Below are positions 44,412 to 53,256 of a stretch of 64,000 nt of DNA, piece after piece (position 1 is the first letter of the stretch; the number at the start of each line of letters is the position of its first letter). Source of the DNA: Actinoplanes sandaracinus. GTDB taxonomy: Bacteria; Actinomycetota; Actinomycetes; Mycobacteriales; Micromonosporaceae. The notes under the pieces are model-generated. The model did no database searches. It had not been told where the DNA came from and saw only the letters and a program-made list of their open reading frames with translations. Position numbers and translations under genes: made by a program. The stretch is taken from NCBI RefSeq assembly GCF_030009775.1, contig NZ_JASCTH010000002.1, positions 186,001-250,000 of the forward strand, read 5' to 3'.

Positions 44412-45227
44412 TCAAATGGTCCGGGACATCGCCCGCTCGCGGCGGGCCGCGACCAGCGAGCCGGACTCCCGCCTGGCCATCCGCCGCAGGATACGCGGAG
44501 CGAGGCCGAGCCCGAGCACAGCCCAGATCGCCAGCACCCCGGCCGTCGCCAGTTGCCGCTCCGGCTCACCGGGCAGGAACGCGGAGCGCAGCCCCGATCC
44601 CAGCCAGTACATCGGGAAGACCTGGGACACACCTTGCAGCCAGCCCGGCTGCACCGAGTGGGCATAGAAGATGCCGGAGATGGCGGTGAGGCCGAGCACC
44701 GGCAGCATCAGGATCGCGGCGCCCCGGGCGGTCTCGAAGAACGAACCGAGGATGGCGCCGGCCGGCATCAGGGCCAGCATCGACAACGGCAGCAGCCAGA
44801 GCAGGGTCAGCCAGGTGCCGCCGTCGAACCGCAGCCCCTCGACCAGGAAGGAACCCGGCAGCAGCGTCACCACGCAGGTGAGCACCATGACTCCGGCCAC
44901 CAGCACGATCTTGCCGATCAGGTAGCCGATCATGCCGTTCGGCGTGGCCTTGGCCCGCAGCAGCGTGCCATCCTCCCGGTCCATCGTCAGGTACTGCGCC
45001 GTGGACGTCACCCCGCTGATCACCAGCAGCAGGGCCAGCGAACTGACCAGGCTGTAGGCGCCGAGCGACACGGTCGAGCCGGGCACCTCGTCGCCCTTGA
45101 TCACCTGCAACCAGCCGATCAGCATGACCGGCGCGAACAGGTAGCCGATGACGTCGGCGACGTTGGTCACCGTCTGGCGCAACTCGATCACGCCGCGCCG
45201 CACACCGGCGCCGATCAGCCGTCTCAT
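44412..45227 (-). CDS. ABC-2 type exporter permease
   Basis: A 271-residue membrane protein with six predicted helices: VIGYLFAPVMLIGWLQVI, YSLVSSLALLLVISGVTS, GYLIGKIVLVAGVMVLTCVV, LLWLLPLSMLALMPAGAI, AAILMLPVLGLTAISGIFYA and AGVLAIWAVLGLGLAPRI. It belongs to the DrrB/ABC-2 family of drug or lipid exporters. Its start overlaps the ATPase stop (ATGA). The substrate is unknown. Confidence 0.9.
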   Translation of the reverse strand: MRRLIGAGVRRGVIELRQTVTNVADVIGYLFAPVMLIGWLQVIKGDEVPGSTVSLGAYSLVSSLALLLVISGVTSTAQYLTMDREDGTLLRAKATPNGMIGYLIGKIVLVAGVMVLTCVVTLLPGSFLVEGLRFDGGTWLTLLWLLPLSMLALMPAGAILGSFFETARGAAILMLPVLGLTAISGIFYAHSVQPGWLQGVSQVFPMYWLGSGLRSAFLPGEPERQLATAGVLAIWAVLGLGLAPRILRRMARRESGSLVAARRERAMSRTI

Positions 45228-46153
45228 CGCCCCTCCCCCTCCGCCTCGCGGACCAGCCGCATGTAGGTCTCCTCCAGGCCGGCCCGCCGCACCTCGAGGT
45301 CGCCGATGGCCTCGCCGTGCTGGCCGAACAACTCGCGCACGAAGGAGGTGGCGTCGGCCGCCGAGTGCACGAACCGCCGCCCGTCCCGCGTCCAGCGGAC
45401 CTCGGACTCGCCGGCCACCTGCCGGGACAGCTCGTCGGCCGAGCCGCTCGCGACGATCCGCCCGGTGGCCAGGATCAGGATGCGGTCGGCCAGCTTCTCC
45501 GCCTCGTCCAGGTCGTGCGTGGTCAGCAGCACGGTCGTCGAGTCCACATCGGTCAACCGGTGGATCAGGTCGTGGAAGTCACGCCGCGCCTCCGGGTCGA
45601 AGCCGACCGTCGGCTCGTCGAGGAAGAGCAGGTCGGGTCGCCCGACGATGCCGATCGCCACGTCGAGCCGGCGCCGCTGGCCACCGGAGAGCCTGCCGAT
45701 CGCGGTGCCGGCCGCCGCGGTGAGACCGACCACCTCGAGCAGTTCGTCCACCACCCAGGGCCGGCGCTTCTCCGCCGTCGAATACGCCTCGTAGTAGGAC
45801 CCGAGATGCGTGAGCAGCTCCCGGACCCGCCACTTGCTGTGGTCGCGCCACGACTGCAGCACCACCCCGAGCCGGGCCCGCCACCGCTCGTCGCCGGCCG
45901 CAGGATCGACCCCGAGCACCCGGGCGTGGCCACCGGACCGCGCCCGGAACCCCTCCAGGATCTCGATCGTGGTCGTCTTGCCGGCGCCGTTCGGCCCGAG
46001 CAGCACGACCACCTCGCCGGCACGTGCCGAGAAGTCGACACCGGCCAGCACTTCCTTGTCGCCATAACGCATGCGGAGATCCCGGACGTCGATCACCGGG
46101 TCTGCCCCCGGCGTGTCGACCACGGACCCCGCGGCCATTACCGATCCCGTCAT
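45224..46153 (-). CDS. ABC exporter ATP-binding protein
   Basis: An ATPase of about 309 residues in the DrrA/CcmA subfamily. Walker A is GPNGAGKTTTIEILEGF, the signature LSGGQRRRLDVAIGIVGRP, Walker B LLFLDEPTVGFDPEARRD and the H-loop TTHDLDEAEKLADR. A C-terminal extension of about 80 residues is usual in drug exporters. The start is uncertain: ATG 46153 (MTGSVMAAG) is used, with 46183 inside the palindrome and 46138 as alternatives. It heads the three-gene exporter operon. Confidence 0.92.
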   Translation of the reverse strand: MTGSVMAAGSVVDTPGADPVIDVRDLRMRYGDKEVLAGVDFSARAGEVVVLLGPNGAGKTTTIEILEGFRARSGGHARVLGVDPAAGDERWRARLGVVLQSWRDHSKWRVRELLTHLGSYYEAYSTAEKRRPWVVDELLEVVGLTAAAGTAIGRLSGGQRRRLDVAIGIVGRPDLLFLDEPTVGFDPEARRDFHDLIHRLTDVDSTTVLLTTHDLDEAEKLADRILILATGRIVASGSADELSRQVAGESEVRWTRDGRRFVHSAADATSFVRELFGQHGEAIGDLEVRRAGLEETYMRLVREAEGEGR

Positions 46154-46170
46154 GTAACGCACACTATCAA

Positions 46171-46194
46171 TGTCGTAGTACATCTACTACATGT
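46171..46194. promoter_or_regulatory. Operator-like palindrome upstream of the exporter operon
   Basis: GTAGTA (46175-46180) and TACTAC (46185-46190) flank CATC, with outer TGTC/ATGT extending the dyad. It lies about 20 bases before the ATPase start, overlapping the expected promoter. It is also near the divergent DNA-glycosylase-like gene. The GTAGTA-N4-TACTAC form resembles sites bound by YtrA/GntR-type and some XRE-type exporter regulators. Confidence 0.6.
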
Positions 46195-46286
46195 CGGCAC
46201 ACATCTTCAGTGCCAACGTTGGTGTCGGAACTCATTCGCGCCAAACGGTGATCGTGTTGATCGCCTTGGCTAGATACATTGGTGCG

Positions 46287-47228
46287 ATGGGGATCAAGCA
46301 GGTGAGGGCACTCACCACCACGCTGCCCTCGGTCACCTGGATTCCCCTCGCCCGGGCGCACTCGGAGCGCGCCGACCAGATGACCGCGGGCCACCGTGCC
46401 CGCCGCGCCGCGGGCGAGAAACACGCCATCGAGGACTTTCTCTACGACTACTACGGGACCCGCCCGTCACTGCTGCGCCGCTGGCACCCCGGCGTCGGCA
46501 CCGGCCTGTCACCGGCTCCCGACGGCCTGGCCGAGCACGCCGGGTGGAAGTTCTATCTGTCCCATCCCGACGGCGTCGTCACCCTCGACCAGGACGCGTT
46601 CATGCACGCCCGCGCCGAGAGCGTCCGCTACATCCACGGCCTGCTCACCGCGACCGCGTCCCGCCCGGTCTTCTCCGGCTGCTTCGGCCTGCACGAGTGG
46701 GCCATGGTCTACCGCGACAACGAGCACCGCCACGAGCTGCCGCTGCGCCTCGGCCAGGCCGGCACCGACGAGGTGGTCGAGCAGCACAGCATTCGCTGCA
46801 CCCACTACGACGCGTTCCGCTTCTTCACTCCCGAGGCCGTCGGGCTCAACCGCCTGCAGCCCACCCGGGCCACCCAGATCGACCTCGACCAGCCCGGCTG
46901 CCTGCACGCCGCGATGGACGTGCACAAGTGGGCGCAGAAGCTCGGCCCCGCCGTTCCCGGCGCCCTCGCCCTCGACTGCTTCGCCCTGGCCGGCGAGATC
47001 CGCCTGCTGGACATGCAGGCCAGCCCCTACGACCTGGCCTCCTACGGCCATCCCCCGGTCAAGATCGAAACCCCGGAGGGCAAGGCGGAGTATGTCGCCC
47101 GCCAGCGGGAGCTGGCCCGCCGCGCGGCCGGCCTGCGCAGCCGTCTCATCCGCGTCTGCGAGGCCCTGCTCGGCCCGGCGGCCGCCGCCCAAAATCGCGA
47201 GGCAGTAGCCCCCTTCAACCATCGCTGA
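46287..47228 (+). CDS. Actinobacterial '3-methyladenine DNA glycosylase'-annotated protein
   Basis: A 313-residue soluble protein of a family common in actinobacteria and usually labelled 3-methyladenine DNA glycosylase, without a recognised glycosylase motif that I can point to. Characteristic blocks are HRARRAAGEKHAIEDFLYDY, RRWHPGVGTGLSPAPDG, CFGLHEWAMVYRD and DMQASPYDLASYGH. LHAAMDVHKWAQKLGPAVPG and DCFALAGEIRLLDMQASPYD follow. Several conserved His and Asp residues suggest a metal or nucleotide site. The ATG at 46287 is chosen by family similarity; the real biochemical role is uncertain. Confidence 0.75.
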   Translation: MGIKQVRALTTTLPSVTWIPLARAHSERADQMTAGHRARRAAGEKHAIEDFLYDYYGTRPSLLRRWHPGVGTGLSPAPDGLAEHAGWKFYLSHPDGVVTLDQDAFMHARAESVRYIHGLLTATASRPVFSGCFGLHEWAMVYRDNEHRHELPLRLGQAGTDEVVEQHSIRCTHYDAFRFFTPEAVGLNRLQPTRATQIDLDQPGCLHAAMDVHKWAQKLGPAVPGALALDCFALAGEIRLLDMQASPYDLASYGHPPVKIETPEGKAEYVARQRELARRAAGLRSRLIRVCEALLGPAAAAQNREAVAPFNHR

Positions 47229-47251
47229 CCTCGCCGCCCCCCTCGCCGTTT

Positions 47252-47306
47252 CGCGATCTTGCGGACTTCCGGCGCACCGTGGCCGGACAACTCCACAAGG
47301 TCGGCG
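47252..47306. repeat. Dispersed imperfect palindrome, copy 6
   Basis: It begins CGCGATCTTGCGGACTTCC and ends CACAAGGTCGGCG, with CCGGC/GCCGG at the centre. It lies between the convergent glycosylase-like and arfB genes. Confidence 0.75.
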
Positions 47307-47346
47307 CTGGAGGGCAGCGGTAAGGCGGGTGGGTGATGGCGGTTGG

Positions 47347-47802
47347 CTAGTCGTGGTCGGGGCGGCGGTTTCGTTTTGTCTGGGCGCGGCGCTTCTTCTC
47401 GGAGATGCGGCGCTCCACGGAACCGCGCGTCGGCTTCGTCGCACGGCGGGCCCGGGGTGGCGCCGCGACCGCACCGGCGATCAGCCCGGCGAGGCGATCG
47501 GCGGCCGCCTCCCGGTTGCGAAGTTGCGAGCGGTGCTCGGCGGCGGTGATCGTGATGACACCCTGGACCAGGCGGGCGCCGAGGCGTTCGGCGGCGCGCG
47601 CTTTCAACATCGGGGGCAGCAGGTCGGAGCCGAGCAGGTCCCACGACAGCTCGACCCTCGAATCGGTGGTGTTGACGCCCTGACCGCCCGGGCCGCTCGC
47701 GCGGGAGAAACGCCACGCGAGTTCGGCCGCCGGGATGGTCAGGCGGTCGTTCACCCGTACGTCCTCAAGCACGCCGCCCAGCATCGCACCCGGACCGATC
47801 AT
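47347..47802 (-). CDS. arfB: Alternative ribosome-rescue factor ArfB (GGQ domain)
   Basis: ArfB hydrolyses peptidyl-tRNA on stalled ribosomes. The 151-residue protein contains the GGQ loop RASGPGGQGVNTTDSRVEL and the C-terminal basic tail RRISEKKRRAQTKRNRRPDH that enters the mRNA channel. LTIPAAELAWRFSRASGPGG is the usual start. The ATG at 47802 or 47784 is possible. Length and tail fit a complete ArfB. Confidence 0.92.
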   Translation of the reverse strand: MIGPGAMLGGVLEDVRVNDRLTIPAAELAWRFSRASGPGGQGVNTTDSRVELSWDLLGSDLLPPMLKARAAERLGARLVQGVITITAAEHRSQLRNREAAADRLAGLIAGAVAAPPRARRATKPTRGSVERRISEKKRRAQTKRNRRPDHD

Positions 47803-47862
47803 GTGCCATGGGGTTATCGACCGGCAGCGGCGCAGCCGCGCCGGAAATGCGGCGGACAGGGC

Positions 47863-49188
47863 ATGATTGCACGGGTGACGTCACCATCCGCACCGGTCGC
47901 CACGACCGGGTATCCGTGGCCCATCGAAACCGCGCAGCTCGCGAACGGCCTGCGCGTCGTCGTCAGCGAGGACCGGACGGCCCCGGTCGTCTGCGTCAAC
48001 CTCTGGTACGACGTCGGTTCCCGGCACGAACCGCCAGGCCAGACCGGGTTCGCGCACCTCTTCGAGCACCTGATGTTCGAGGGGTCGCAGCACGTGAAGA
48101 AGACCGAGCACATGAAGCTGGTGCAGGGCAACGGCGGTTCGCTGAACGCGACCACCAACCCGGACCGGACCAACTACTTCGAGACGATGCCGTCGGAGCA
48201 CCTGGAGTTGGCGCTCTGGCTGGAGGCGGACCGGATGGGCGGGCTGGTTCCGGCGCTCACCCAGGAGACGCTCGACAACCAGCGCGAAGTGGTCAAGAAC
48301 GAGCGGCGCCAGCGGTACGAGAACGTGCCGTACGGCGACGCCTGGCTGCGTCTGCTGCCGCTGCTCTACCCGCAGGGCCATCCCTATCATCACGCCACGA
48401 TCGGGTCGATGGAGGACCTGAACGCGGCCGCCCTGGAAACCTTCCAGGCGTTCCACCAGCAGTACTACGCGCCGAACAACGCCGTGCTCACGGTCGTCGG
48501 GGACACCACGCCGGCTGAGGTGTTCGCGCTGGCGGAGAAGTACTTCGGGGCGATCGCCACGGTGCCGGGCATCCCGGCGGCCCCGGACGGAACCCTGCCG
48601 ACCCCGGCGACCGAGGCGGTCCGCGAGGCGGTCACCGCCAAGGTGCCGGCTCCCCGGATCTACCTGTCGCACCGGACGTACCCATTCGGCACGGCCGGCT
48701 ACGACGCGGTGACGGTGCTCGCCACGGTGCTCGGCAACGGGCGTGGCAGCCGCCTCTACCAGCGGCTCGCCGACGGCTCCCGGATCGCCCAGCCCGACTA
48801 CATCGGGGCGTACGGGGTGGACCTGGCGCACGCGCCGGCCCCGCTGATCATCACCGCCACCGCCAAGGACGGCGTCGGGATCGACGCCCTGGAGGCCGGC
48901 CTGACCGAGGTGGTGCAGAGCCTGATCGACGAGCCGGTCACCCCCGACGAGCTGAACCGGGCCAAGGCGCTGCTGACCACCGCGTGGTGGCGGGGCGTCT
49001 CCACGGTCGGCGGCCGCGCCGACCTGCTGGGCCGGTACGCCACCCAGTTCGGTGACCCGGCCACCGCCGCCGACCGCCTGCCGAAGTGGCTGGCCGTCAC
49101 GGCCGACGACGTCACCGAGGCCGCCGCGCACGTGCTGCGCCCCGAGTCCCGCGTCACCCTCACCTACGTTCCCGGGGAGCCCTCATGA
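47863..49188 (+). CDS. M16 family zinc metallopeptidase, catalytic subunit
   Basis: A 441-residue pitrilysin-family peptidase. The inverted zinc motif HLFEH is at residues 65-69 and the distal Glu lies in VVKNERRQRYEN. FETMPSEHLELALWLEADRM and ATIGSMEDLNAAALETFQAF are family blocks. It is likely to degrade or process peptides, and pairs with the next gene product in a catalytic plus non-catalytic complex like mitochondrial processing peptidase. Its stop overlaps the next ATG (ATGA). The start could be ATG 47863 or GTG 47875. Confidence 0.93.
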   Translation: MIARVTSPSAPVATTGYPWPIETAQLANGLRVVVSEDRTAPVVCVNLWYDVGSRHEPPGQTGFAHLFEHLMFEGSQHVKKTEHMKLVQGNGGSLNATTNPDRTNYFETMPSEHLELALWLEADRMGGLVPALTQETLDNQREVVKNERRQRYENVPYGDAWLRLLPLLYPQGHPYHHATIGSMEDLNAAALETFQAFHQQYYAPNNAVLTVVGDTTPAEVFALAEKYFGAIATVPGIPAAPDGTLPTPATEAVREAVTAKVPAPRIYLSHRTYPFGTAGYDAVTVLATVLGNGRGSRLYQRLADGSRIAQPDYIGAYGVDLAHAPAPLIITATAKDGVGIDALEAGLTEVVQSLIDEPVTPDELNRAKALLTTAWWRGVSTVGGRADLLGRYATQFGDPATAADRLPKWLAVTADDVTEAAAHVLRPESRVTLTYVPGEPS

Positions 49189-50525
49189 CCCTCGTCACCA
49201 CGCGCCCGGGCACCGGAGCGGCCCGCCCGTACGCCTTCCCCGCCGTCCGCCGGGTCACCGCCCACGGCGGCACGGTGATCGCCGCCCACCTGCCGGGGCA
49301 GATCCTCGCCAGCGCGCTGCTGCTGCTCGACGCCGGCGCCGCCCGGGAGACCGACGGCCGCGAGGGTACGGCCACCGTGCTCGCCAAATCGCTGGAGGAG
49401 GGCACCCGCAAACGCGACTCGGCGGCGTACGCCCTCGCGCTGGAGAGTCTCGGCGCCGAACTGTCCCCCGGGGTCGACTGGGACACCTTCCGGGTGGGGG
49501 TGTCGGCGCCCGGCCCGTTGCTGGCCGACGCCATGCGGCTGGCCGCCGAGGCCGCCCGCACGCCGAAACTGGATCCGGCGGACGTGGCGCGTGTCCGCGA
49601 CGACGAGGTGACCGCTCTGCGAATGGACTGGGCGCAGCCCGGCCCGCGAGCCGACGCCACGTTGCGCGCCGACCTGTTCGGCGATGACGGCCGGTACAGC
49701 CGCCCGCTGCACGGCGATCCCACCTCGGTGGCGGCGGTGACCGTCGACGACGTGCTCGCCTTCCACGAGGCGTGGCTGCGGCGGCCCGGCGTGCTGCTGG
49801 TCGCCGGCGACCTGGACGCGCTCGACCTGGCGGCGCTGGCGGAGGCCGCGTTCGACGGCACGTCCGGCGACCCGCTGGAGCAGGCCGGGCCGCTCGGCGT
49901 GCGGCTCCCGCCGCGGCGGCGCACGATCCTGGTGGACCGGCCGGACTCGGTGCAGTCGACGCTGCGGCTCGGGCACCGGGCGCCGGAGCGGGCCACACCC
50001 GACTACGTGCCGATGACGCTCGCGGCGACCGTGCTCGGCGGGGCGTTCACGTCCCGGCTGAACCATCTGATCCGCGAGGTGAAGGGGTACACGTACGGGA
50101 TCCGGGGGTCGTACGCGATGACCCGCCGGTCCGGCCGTTTCGAGGTGGCCGCCGGGGTGCAGACCGCGGTGACCGCTCCGGCGATCCGGGACACCCTCGG
50201 GGAGATCGCCCGCACCCAGCGGGAGGGCGTCACCGAGGCGGAGCTGGAGGTGGCGCGCTCGTGGCGGGCCGGCCAGCTGTCGGTCGAGATGCAGACGCCG
50301 GGGGCGATCGCCGGCGCCCTGGCCACCCTGGTGGTGCACGGCCTTCCGGACGACTACTACGAGACGCTGCGCCGCGAATACCTGGAGGCCACCGTCGAGC
50401 AGGTGTCGAAGGCCGCGGCCGAGCACCTGGCCGTCGACGGGCTGACCCTGGTCGTCGAGGGCGACGGCGCCGCGATCCGCGAGGAGCTCACCGAGTTCGG
50501 CGACCTGATCGACTCCGACATCTGA
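49185..50525 (+). CDS. M16 family protein, non-catalytic partner
   Basis: A 446-residue M16 homologue lacking the HxxEH zinc motif (ILASALLLLDAGAARETDGR at that point). It keeps the partner-type block FTSRLNHLIREVKGYTYGIR with the R/Y pair that completes the active site of its partner. It is translationally coupled to the catalytic subunit, so the two should form an alpha-beta dimer. The substrate is unknown. Confidence 0.93.
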   Translation: MTLVTTRPGTGAARPYAFPAVRRVTAHGGTVIAAHLPGQILASALLLLDAGAARETDGREGTATVLAKSLEEGTRKRDSAAYALALESLGAELSPGVDWDTFRVGVSAPGPLLADAMRLAAEAARTPKLDPADVARVRDDEVTALRMDWAQPGPRADATLRADLFGDDGRYSRPLHGDPTSVAAVTVDDVLAFHEAWLRRPGVLLVAGDLDALDLAALAEAAFDGTSGDPLEQAGPLGVRLPPRRRTILVDRPDSVQSTLRLGHRAPERATPDYVPMTLAATVLGGAFTSRLNHLIREVKGYTYGIRGSYAMTRRSGRFEVAAGVQTAVTAPAIRDTLGEIARTQREGVTEAELEVARSWRAGQLSVEMQTPGAIAGALATLVVHGLPDDYYETLRREYLEATVEQVSKAAAEHLAVDGLTLVVEGDGAAIREELTEFGDLIDSDI

Positions 50526-50621
50526 CGCCGCGAGGGGGTGGGCGCGGGCCCACCCCCTGTCAGACAACTACTCCTGTCAAGAGACTAGCGGTCGTGGAGC
50601 AACTAGCTCTACGCTTCTCCC

Positions 50622-51489
50622 ATGCCGTCACAACTGCATGAAACCCTCATCGAAATGTTCCGGAGCAGGCCCTCTCGCTGCGGAACTACTTGACGGCCCG
50701 CTGCACGGCGCACTTCCCGAGTACGAGGAAGCCCACCTCTCCTCCGCCGAGCTCACCGATGTCGCCCCGACCGAGTACCGCGCCGATGCCGTGGTCACCT
50801 TGACCCGGTCAGGCGCCGACGTGCTGGCGGTCGTCATCGAGGTGCAGCTCCGCGTCGACACCAAGAAACGCCGCAGCTGACCCGCCTACGTCGCCACCCT
50901 GCACGCACGCCTGGGATGCCCGGTCGTCCTGCTGGCGCTCTGCCCGGACCCGAAGGTCGCCGCCTGGGCCACCGACCCGATCGCCATCGGCCCGCCTGGG
51001 TCACGGGTCACTCCGATGGCTTTCGGCCCGGAGCGCATTCCTGTCGTCACCGATCCCGGCATGGCCCGGCGGCTGCCCGAGCTCGCCGTGCTCTCGACCC
51101 TTGCCCACGCCGACCGTTCCGACCCGCTTCCCCTTTTCGAAGCGCTGGTCAACGCCCTGGACGTCATCGATGCGGCCCACGCCGCGCTATACCATGACGT
51201 CATGCTCACGGCGTTGCCGACCGCAACCCGCAAGCTACTGGAGGACTTCATGACCACCACGGACTATCCGTTCCAGAGTGACTTCGCGCGCCGGCACTTC
51301 GCCGCCGGAAAAGCCGCGGCCAAGGCTGAGGCGATTCTCGCGTTTCTCACGGCCCGTGGCATCGAGGTGCCCGACGAGGCGCGCATGAAGATCGCTGAAT
51401 GTACCGACCTGGACCAGCTCGATCAATGGATTCAGCGGGCCGCGACCGCCGAGCAGGTGGCTGACCTGGGCGGACCGCTCATCGACTGA
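50622..51489 (+). pseudogene. Rpn/YhgA-like PD-(D/E)XK nuclease-related gene, frameshifted and stopped
   Basis: The ancestral reading starts MPSQLHETLIEMFRSRPS, then must change frame near 50672-50676, where a (TC)n run looks one repeat short, to continue LAAELLDGPLHGALPEYEEA. An in-frame TGA at 50878-50880 replaces an expected Trp before PAYVATLHARLGCPVVLLAL, after which the same frame runs cleanly to 51489. YRADAVVTL...VLAVVIEVQL is the PD-(D/E)XK core (D...ExQ). So two independent lesions, a frameshift and a nonsense, inactivate the gene. This family is often multicopy and mobile-like in actinobacteria. Confidence 0.85.
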
Positions 51490-51584
51490 CGTGCCCAGGC
51501 CGGGCGAATCGCGACGGTTGTCGATGATGTGACCTGGGCCGCGTTGGTCCGATGCGGTGGCGGCGGGCGGCTAACGTCGCCGCC

Positions 51585-52580
51585 ATGACGATCACCGACG
51601 CACCGCCCGCGGCACGCCCGGCCGCACGGCGACGCATCGTCCGGGCCTCTCTGGTCTGGCTGCTCCTGGTTCCGGCGGCCATCTGGTTCCCGGCCCGCAC
51701 CTTCGGGTGGGAGGGTGGCCTCTGGGTCCAGTTCCTGGCCTTCACGCCCTATGTCGCCGTCTGGACCCTGGTTCCAGTCGGGGTCGCGCTGATCGCCCGC
51801 AATGGGGCGGCCGCCGCGCTGGCCACGCTGATCGCCTTCGGTTTCGGGCAGGCTGTGGTGCCGCGTGTCCTGGCCGATGCCGACCGAGGCCCGTCCCAGG
51901 GCGTCGAGATGCGCGTGATGACGTCGAACCTGCTGTTCAGCGACGCCGACGCGAACGAGATCGTGAAGCTGGTGCGCGACAACCGGGTGGACGTGCTGGC
52001 GGTGCAGGAATTCACCGAGCACGGACAGGCAGCGTTGAAGGCGGCCGGCCTGGAGACGATCCTGCCGTTCAACCAGCCCGCTCCGGAGTGGGGTGCGAGC
52101 GGTTCGGGCCTCTACTCCCGCTTCCCGTTCGCCGAGCAGGCCGCCCGGCGTAACGACGGCGGTTTCCAGCAGGCGCACGCGACGATCCAGGTGCCGGGCG
52201 CCGCGACGATCTACGTCGAGTCGGTGCACCCGTTGGCCCCGGCCCACCCGGATATGGTCTCCGGCTGGTCGGCCGACCTGCGTGATCAGGTGCCGGCCGA
52301 GGGCGGCCTCCCCAAGATCCTGATGGGTGACTTCAACGCGACACTCGACCACAAGCCGCTGCGTGACCTGATCGCCACCGGCTACCGGGACGCCGCCGAC
52401 GCGGTCGGCAAGGGCTGGATCGGCACCTGGGGACCGTACGACGGTGATCCGATTCCGCCGGTCACCATCGATCACGTGCTGGTCGACGAGCGGATCGGCG
52501 TGCAGGATGTGCAGGTGCACAGCGTGAAGGAAACCGATCATCGCTCGGTGATCGCCTGGGTGACGGTTCCCACGGCATGA
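51585..52580 (+). CDS. Membrane-anchored endonuclease/exonuclease/phosphatase-fold protein
   Basis: A 331-residue protein with three N-terminal membrane helices (VWLLLVPAAIWFPA, AFTPYVAVWTLVPVGVALIA, GAAAALATLIAFGFGQAVV) and an outer EEP domain. EEP motifs are VMTSNLLFSDADANE, VLAVQEFTEHG (metal Glu), ILMGDFNATLDHKPLRDL and IDHVLVDERIGV, ending TDHRSVIAWV. Relatives hydrolyse phosphodiesters in sugars, lipids or nucleic acids; the extracytosolic location suggests an envelope or lipid substrate. Its stop overlaps the next start (ATGA). Confidence 0.9.
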   Translation: MTITDAPPAARPAARRRIVRASLVWLLLVPAAIWFPARTFGWEGGLWVQFLAFTPYVAVWTLVPVGVALIARNGAAAALATLIAFGFGQAVVPRVLADADRGPSQGVEMRVMTSNLLFSDADANEIVKLVRDNRVDVLAVQEFTEHGQAALKAAGLETILPFNQPAPEWGASGSGLYSRFPFAEQAARRNDGGFQQAHATIQVPGAATIYVESVHPLAPAHPDMVSGWSADLRDQVPAEGGLPKILMGDFNATLDHKPLRDLIATGYRDAADAVGKGWIGTWGPYDGDPIPPVTIDHVLVDERIGVQDVQVHSVKETDHRSVIAWVTVPTA

Positions 52581-53110
52581 CCGGGATCCGCCTGATCAGC
52601 CCGGCCGACGCGGAAGAACTGGCCGCCCTGCTGCGGGCCAACCGGGAGCATCTGGAGCCCTGGGACCCGGAGCGGGACGAGTCCTACTACACCGCCGCCG
52701 GCCAGTGGCAGATCATCTCCGATCTGATGCGGGCGGGCAACGCGCTGCCGCACGCGATCGTCGAGGACGGCCGGATCATCGGCCGGGTCAACCTGTCGAA
52801 CGTCGTGCACGGCGCGTTCCAGTCGGCCAACCTCGGTTACTGGGTGGCGGCGGACGTCGCGGGGCGCGGGGTCGCGAGCGCCGCTGTCGCCGCGGTGGTC
52901 GAGGCCGCGTTCACCACTTACGGTCTGCATCGGGTCGAGGCGGGCACCCTGCTGCACAACGTGCGGTCGCAGCGTGTTCTCGAACGCAACGGTTTCGAGC
53001 GGTTCGGGATGGCGCAGCGGTACCTGCGGATCGCCGGTGACTGGCAGGACCACTACCTCTACCAGCTTCTGGCGGAAAACTGGCTGGCCGCCCGGAACGA
53101 GAACTCCTAG
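52577..53110 (+). CDS. RimJ/RimL-type GNAT acetyltransferase
   Basis: A 177-residue acetyltransferase. REHLEPWDPERDESYYTAAG, GRIIGRVNLSNVVHGAFQSA and LGYWVAADVAGRGVASAAVA (acetyl-CoA motif) are typical of the RimJ/RimL branch, ending RVLERNGFERFG. It probably modifies an N-terminal alanine or serine of a ribosomal protein or a small amine; the target is not visible. It is coupled to the EEP gene. Confidence 0.9.
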   Translation: MTGIRLISPADAEELAALLRANREHLEPWDPERDESYYTAAGQWQIISDLMRAGNALPHAIVEDGRIIGRVNLSNVVHGAFQSANLGYWVAADVAGRGVASAAVAAVVEAAFTTYGLHRVEAGTLLHNVRSQRVLERNGFERFGMAQRYLRIAGDWQDHYLYQLLAENWLAARNENS

Positions 53111-53120
53111 CATCGTCGGC

Positions 53121-53174
53121 ATGATGCTCAGCTCGATGACGACCGCGCCGGAACTCTCCCGGCGTGTCTGTTGA
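53121..53174 (+). CDS. Candidate leader peptide upstream of the ThrRS-like gene
   Basis: A 17-residue frame, MMLSSMTTAPELSRRVC, precedes the hairpin and the ThrRS-like gene. It includes a Thr-Thr codon pair. No strong ribosome binding site is present, so translation is unproven. Confidence 0.35.
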   Translation: MMLSSMTTAPELSRRVC

Positions 53175-53194
53175 GCTGATCCGCGAAGCCAATC

Positions 53195-53225
53195 CACAGC
53201 CCCGGGCGACCTGCCCGGGGCTGTG
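53195..53225 (+). terminator. Hairpin attenuator candidate before the ThrRS-like gene
   Basis: A perfect 13-bp stem (CACAGCCCCGGGC and its complement) with a GACCT loop lies 31 bases before the ThrRS-like ATG, too close for a promoter in between. The tail TCGTTCGG is only weakly T-rich. It may be an attenuator or the terminator of the upstream GNAT gene. Confidence 0.6.
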
Positions 53226-53256
53226 TCGTTCGGGGTCACCGCGAAGGAGACCCACG

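Noticed and set aside
53226..53256. A GGGGTCACCGCG sequence before the ThrRS-like gene that resembles a T-box antiterminator
   Set aside because: The essential TGGN acceptor-pairing bases are absent and there is too little room for T-box stem I and specifier loop in the 146-base leader.
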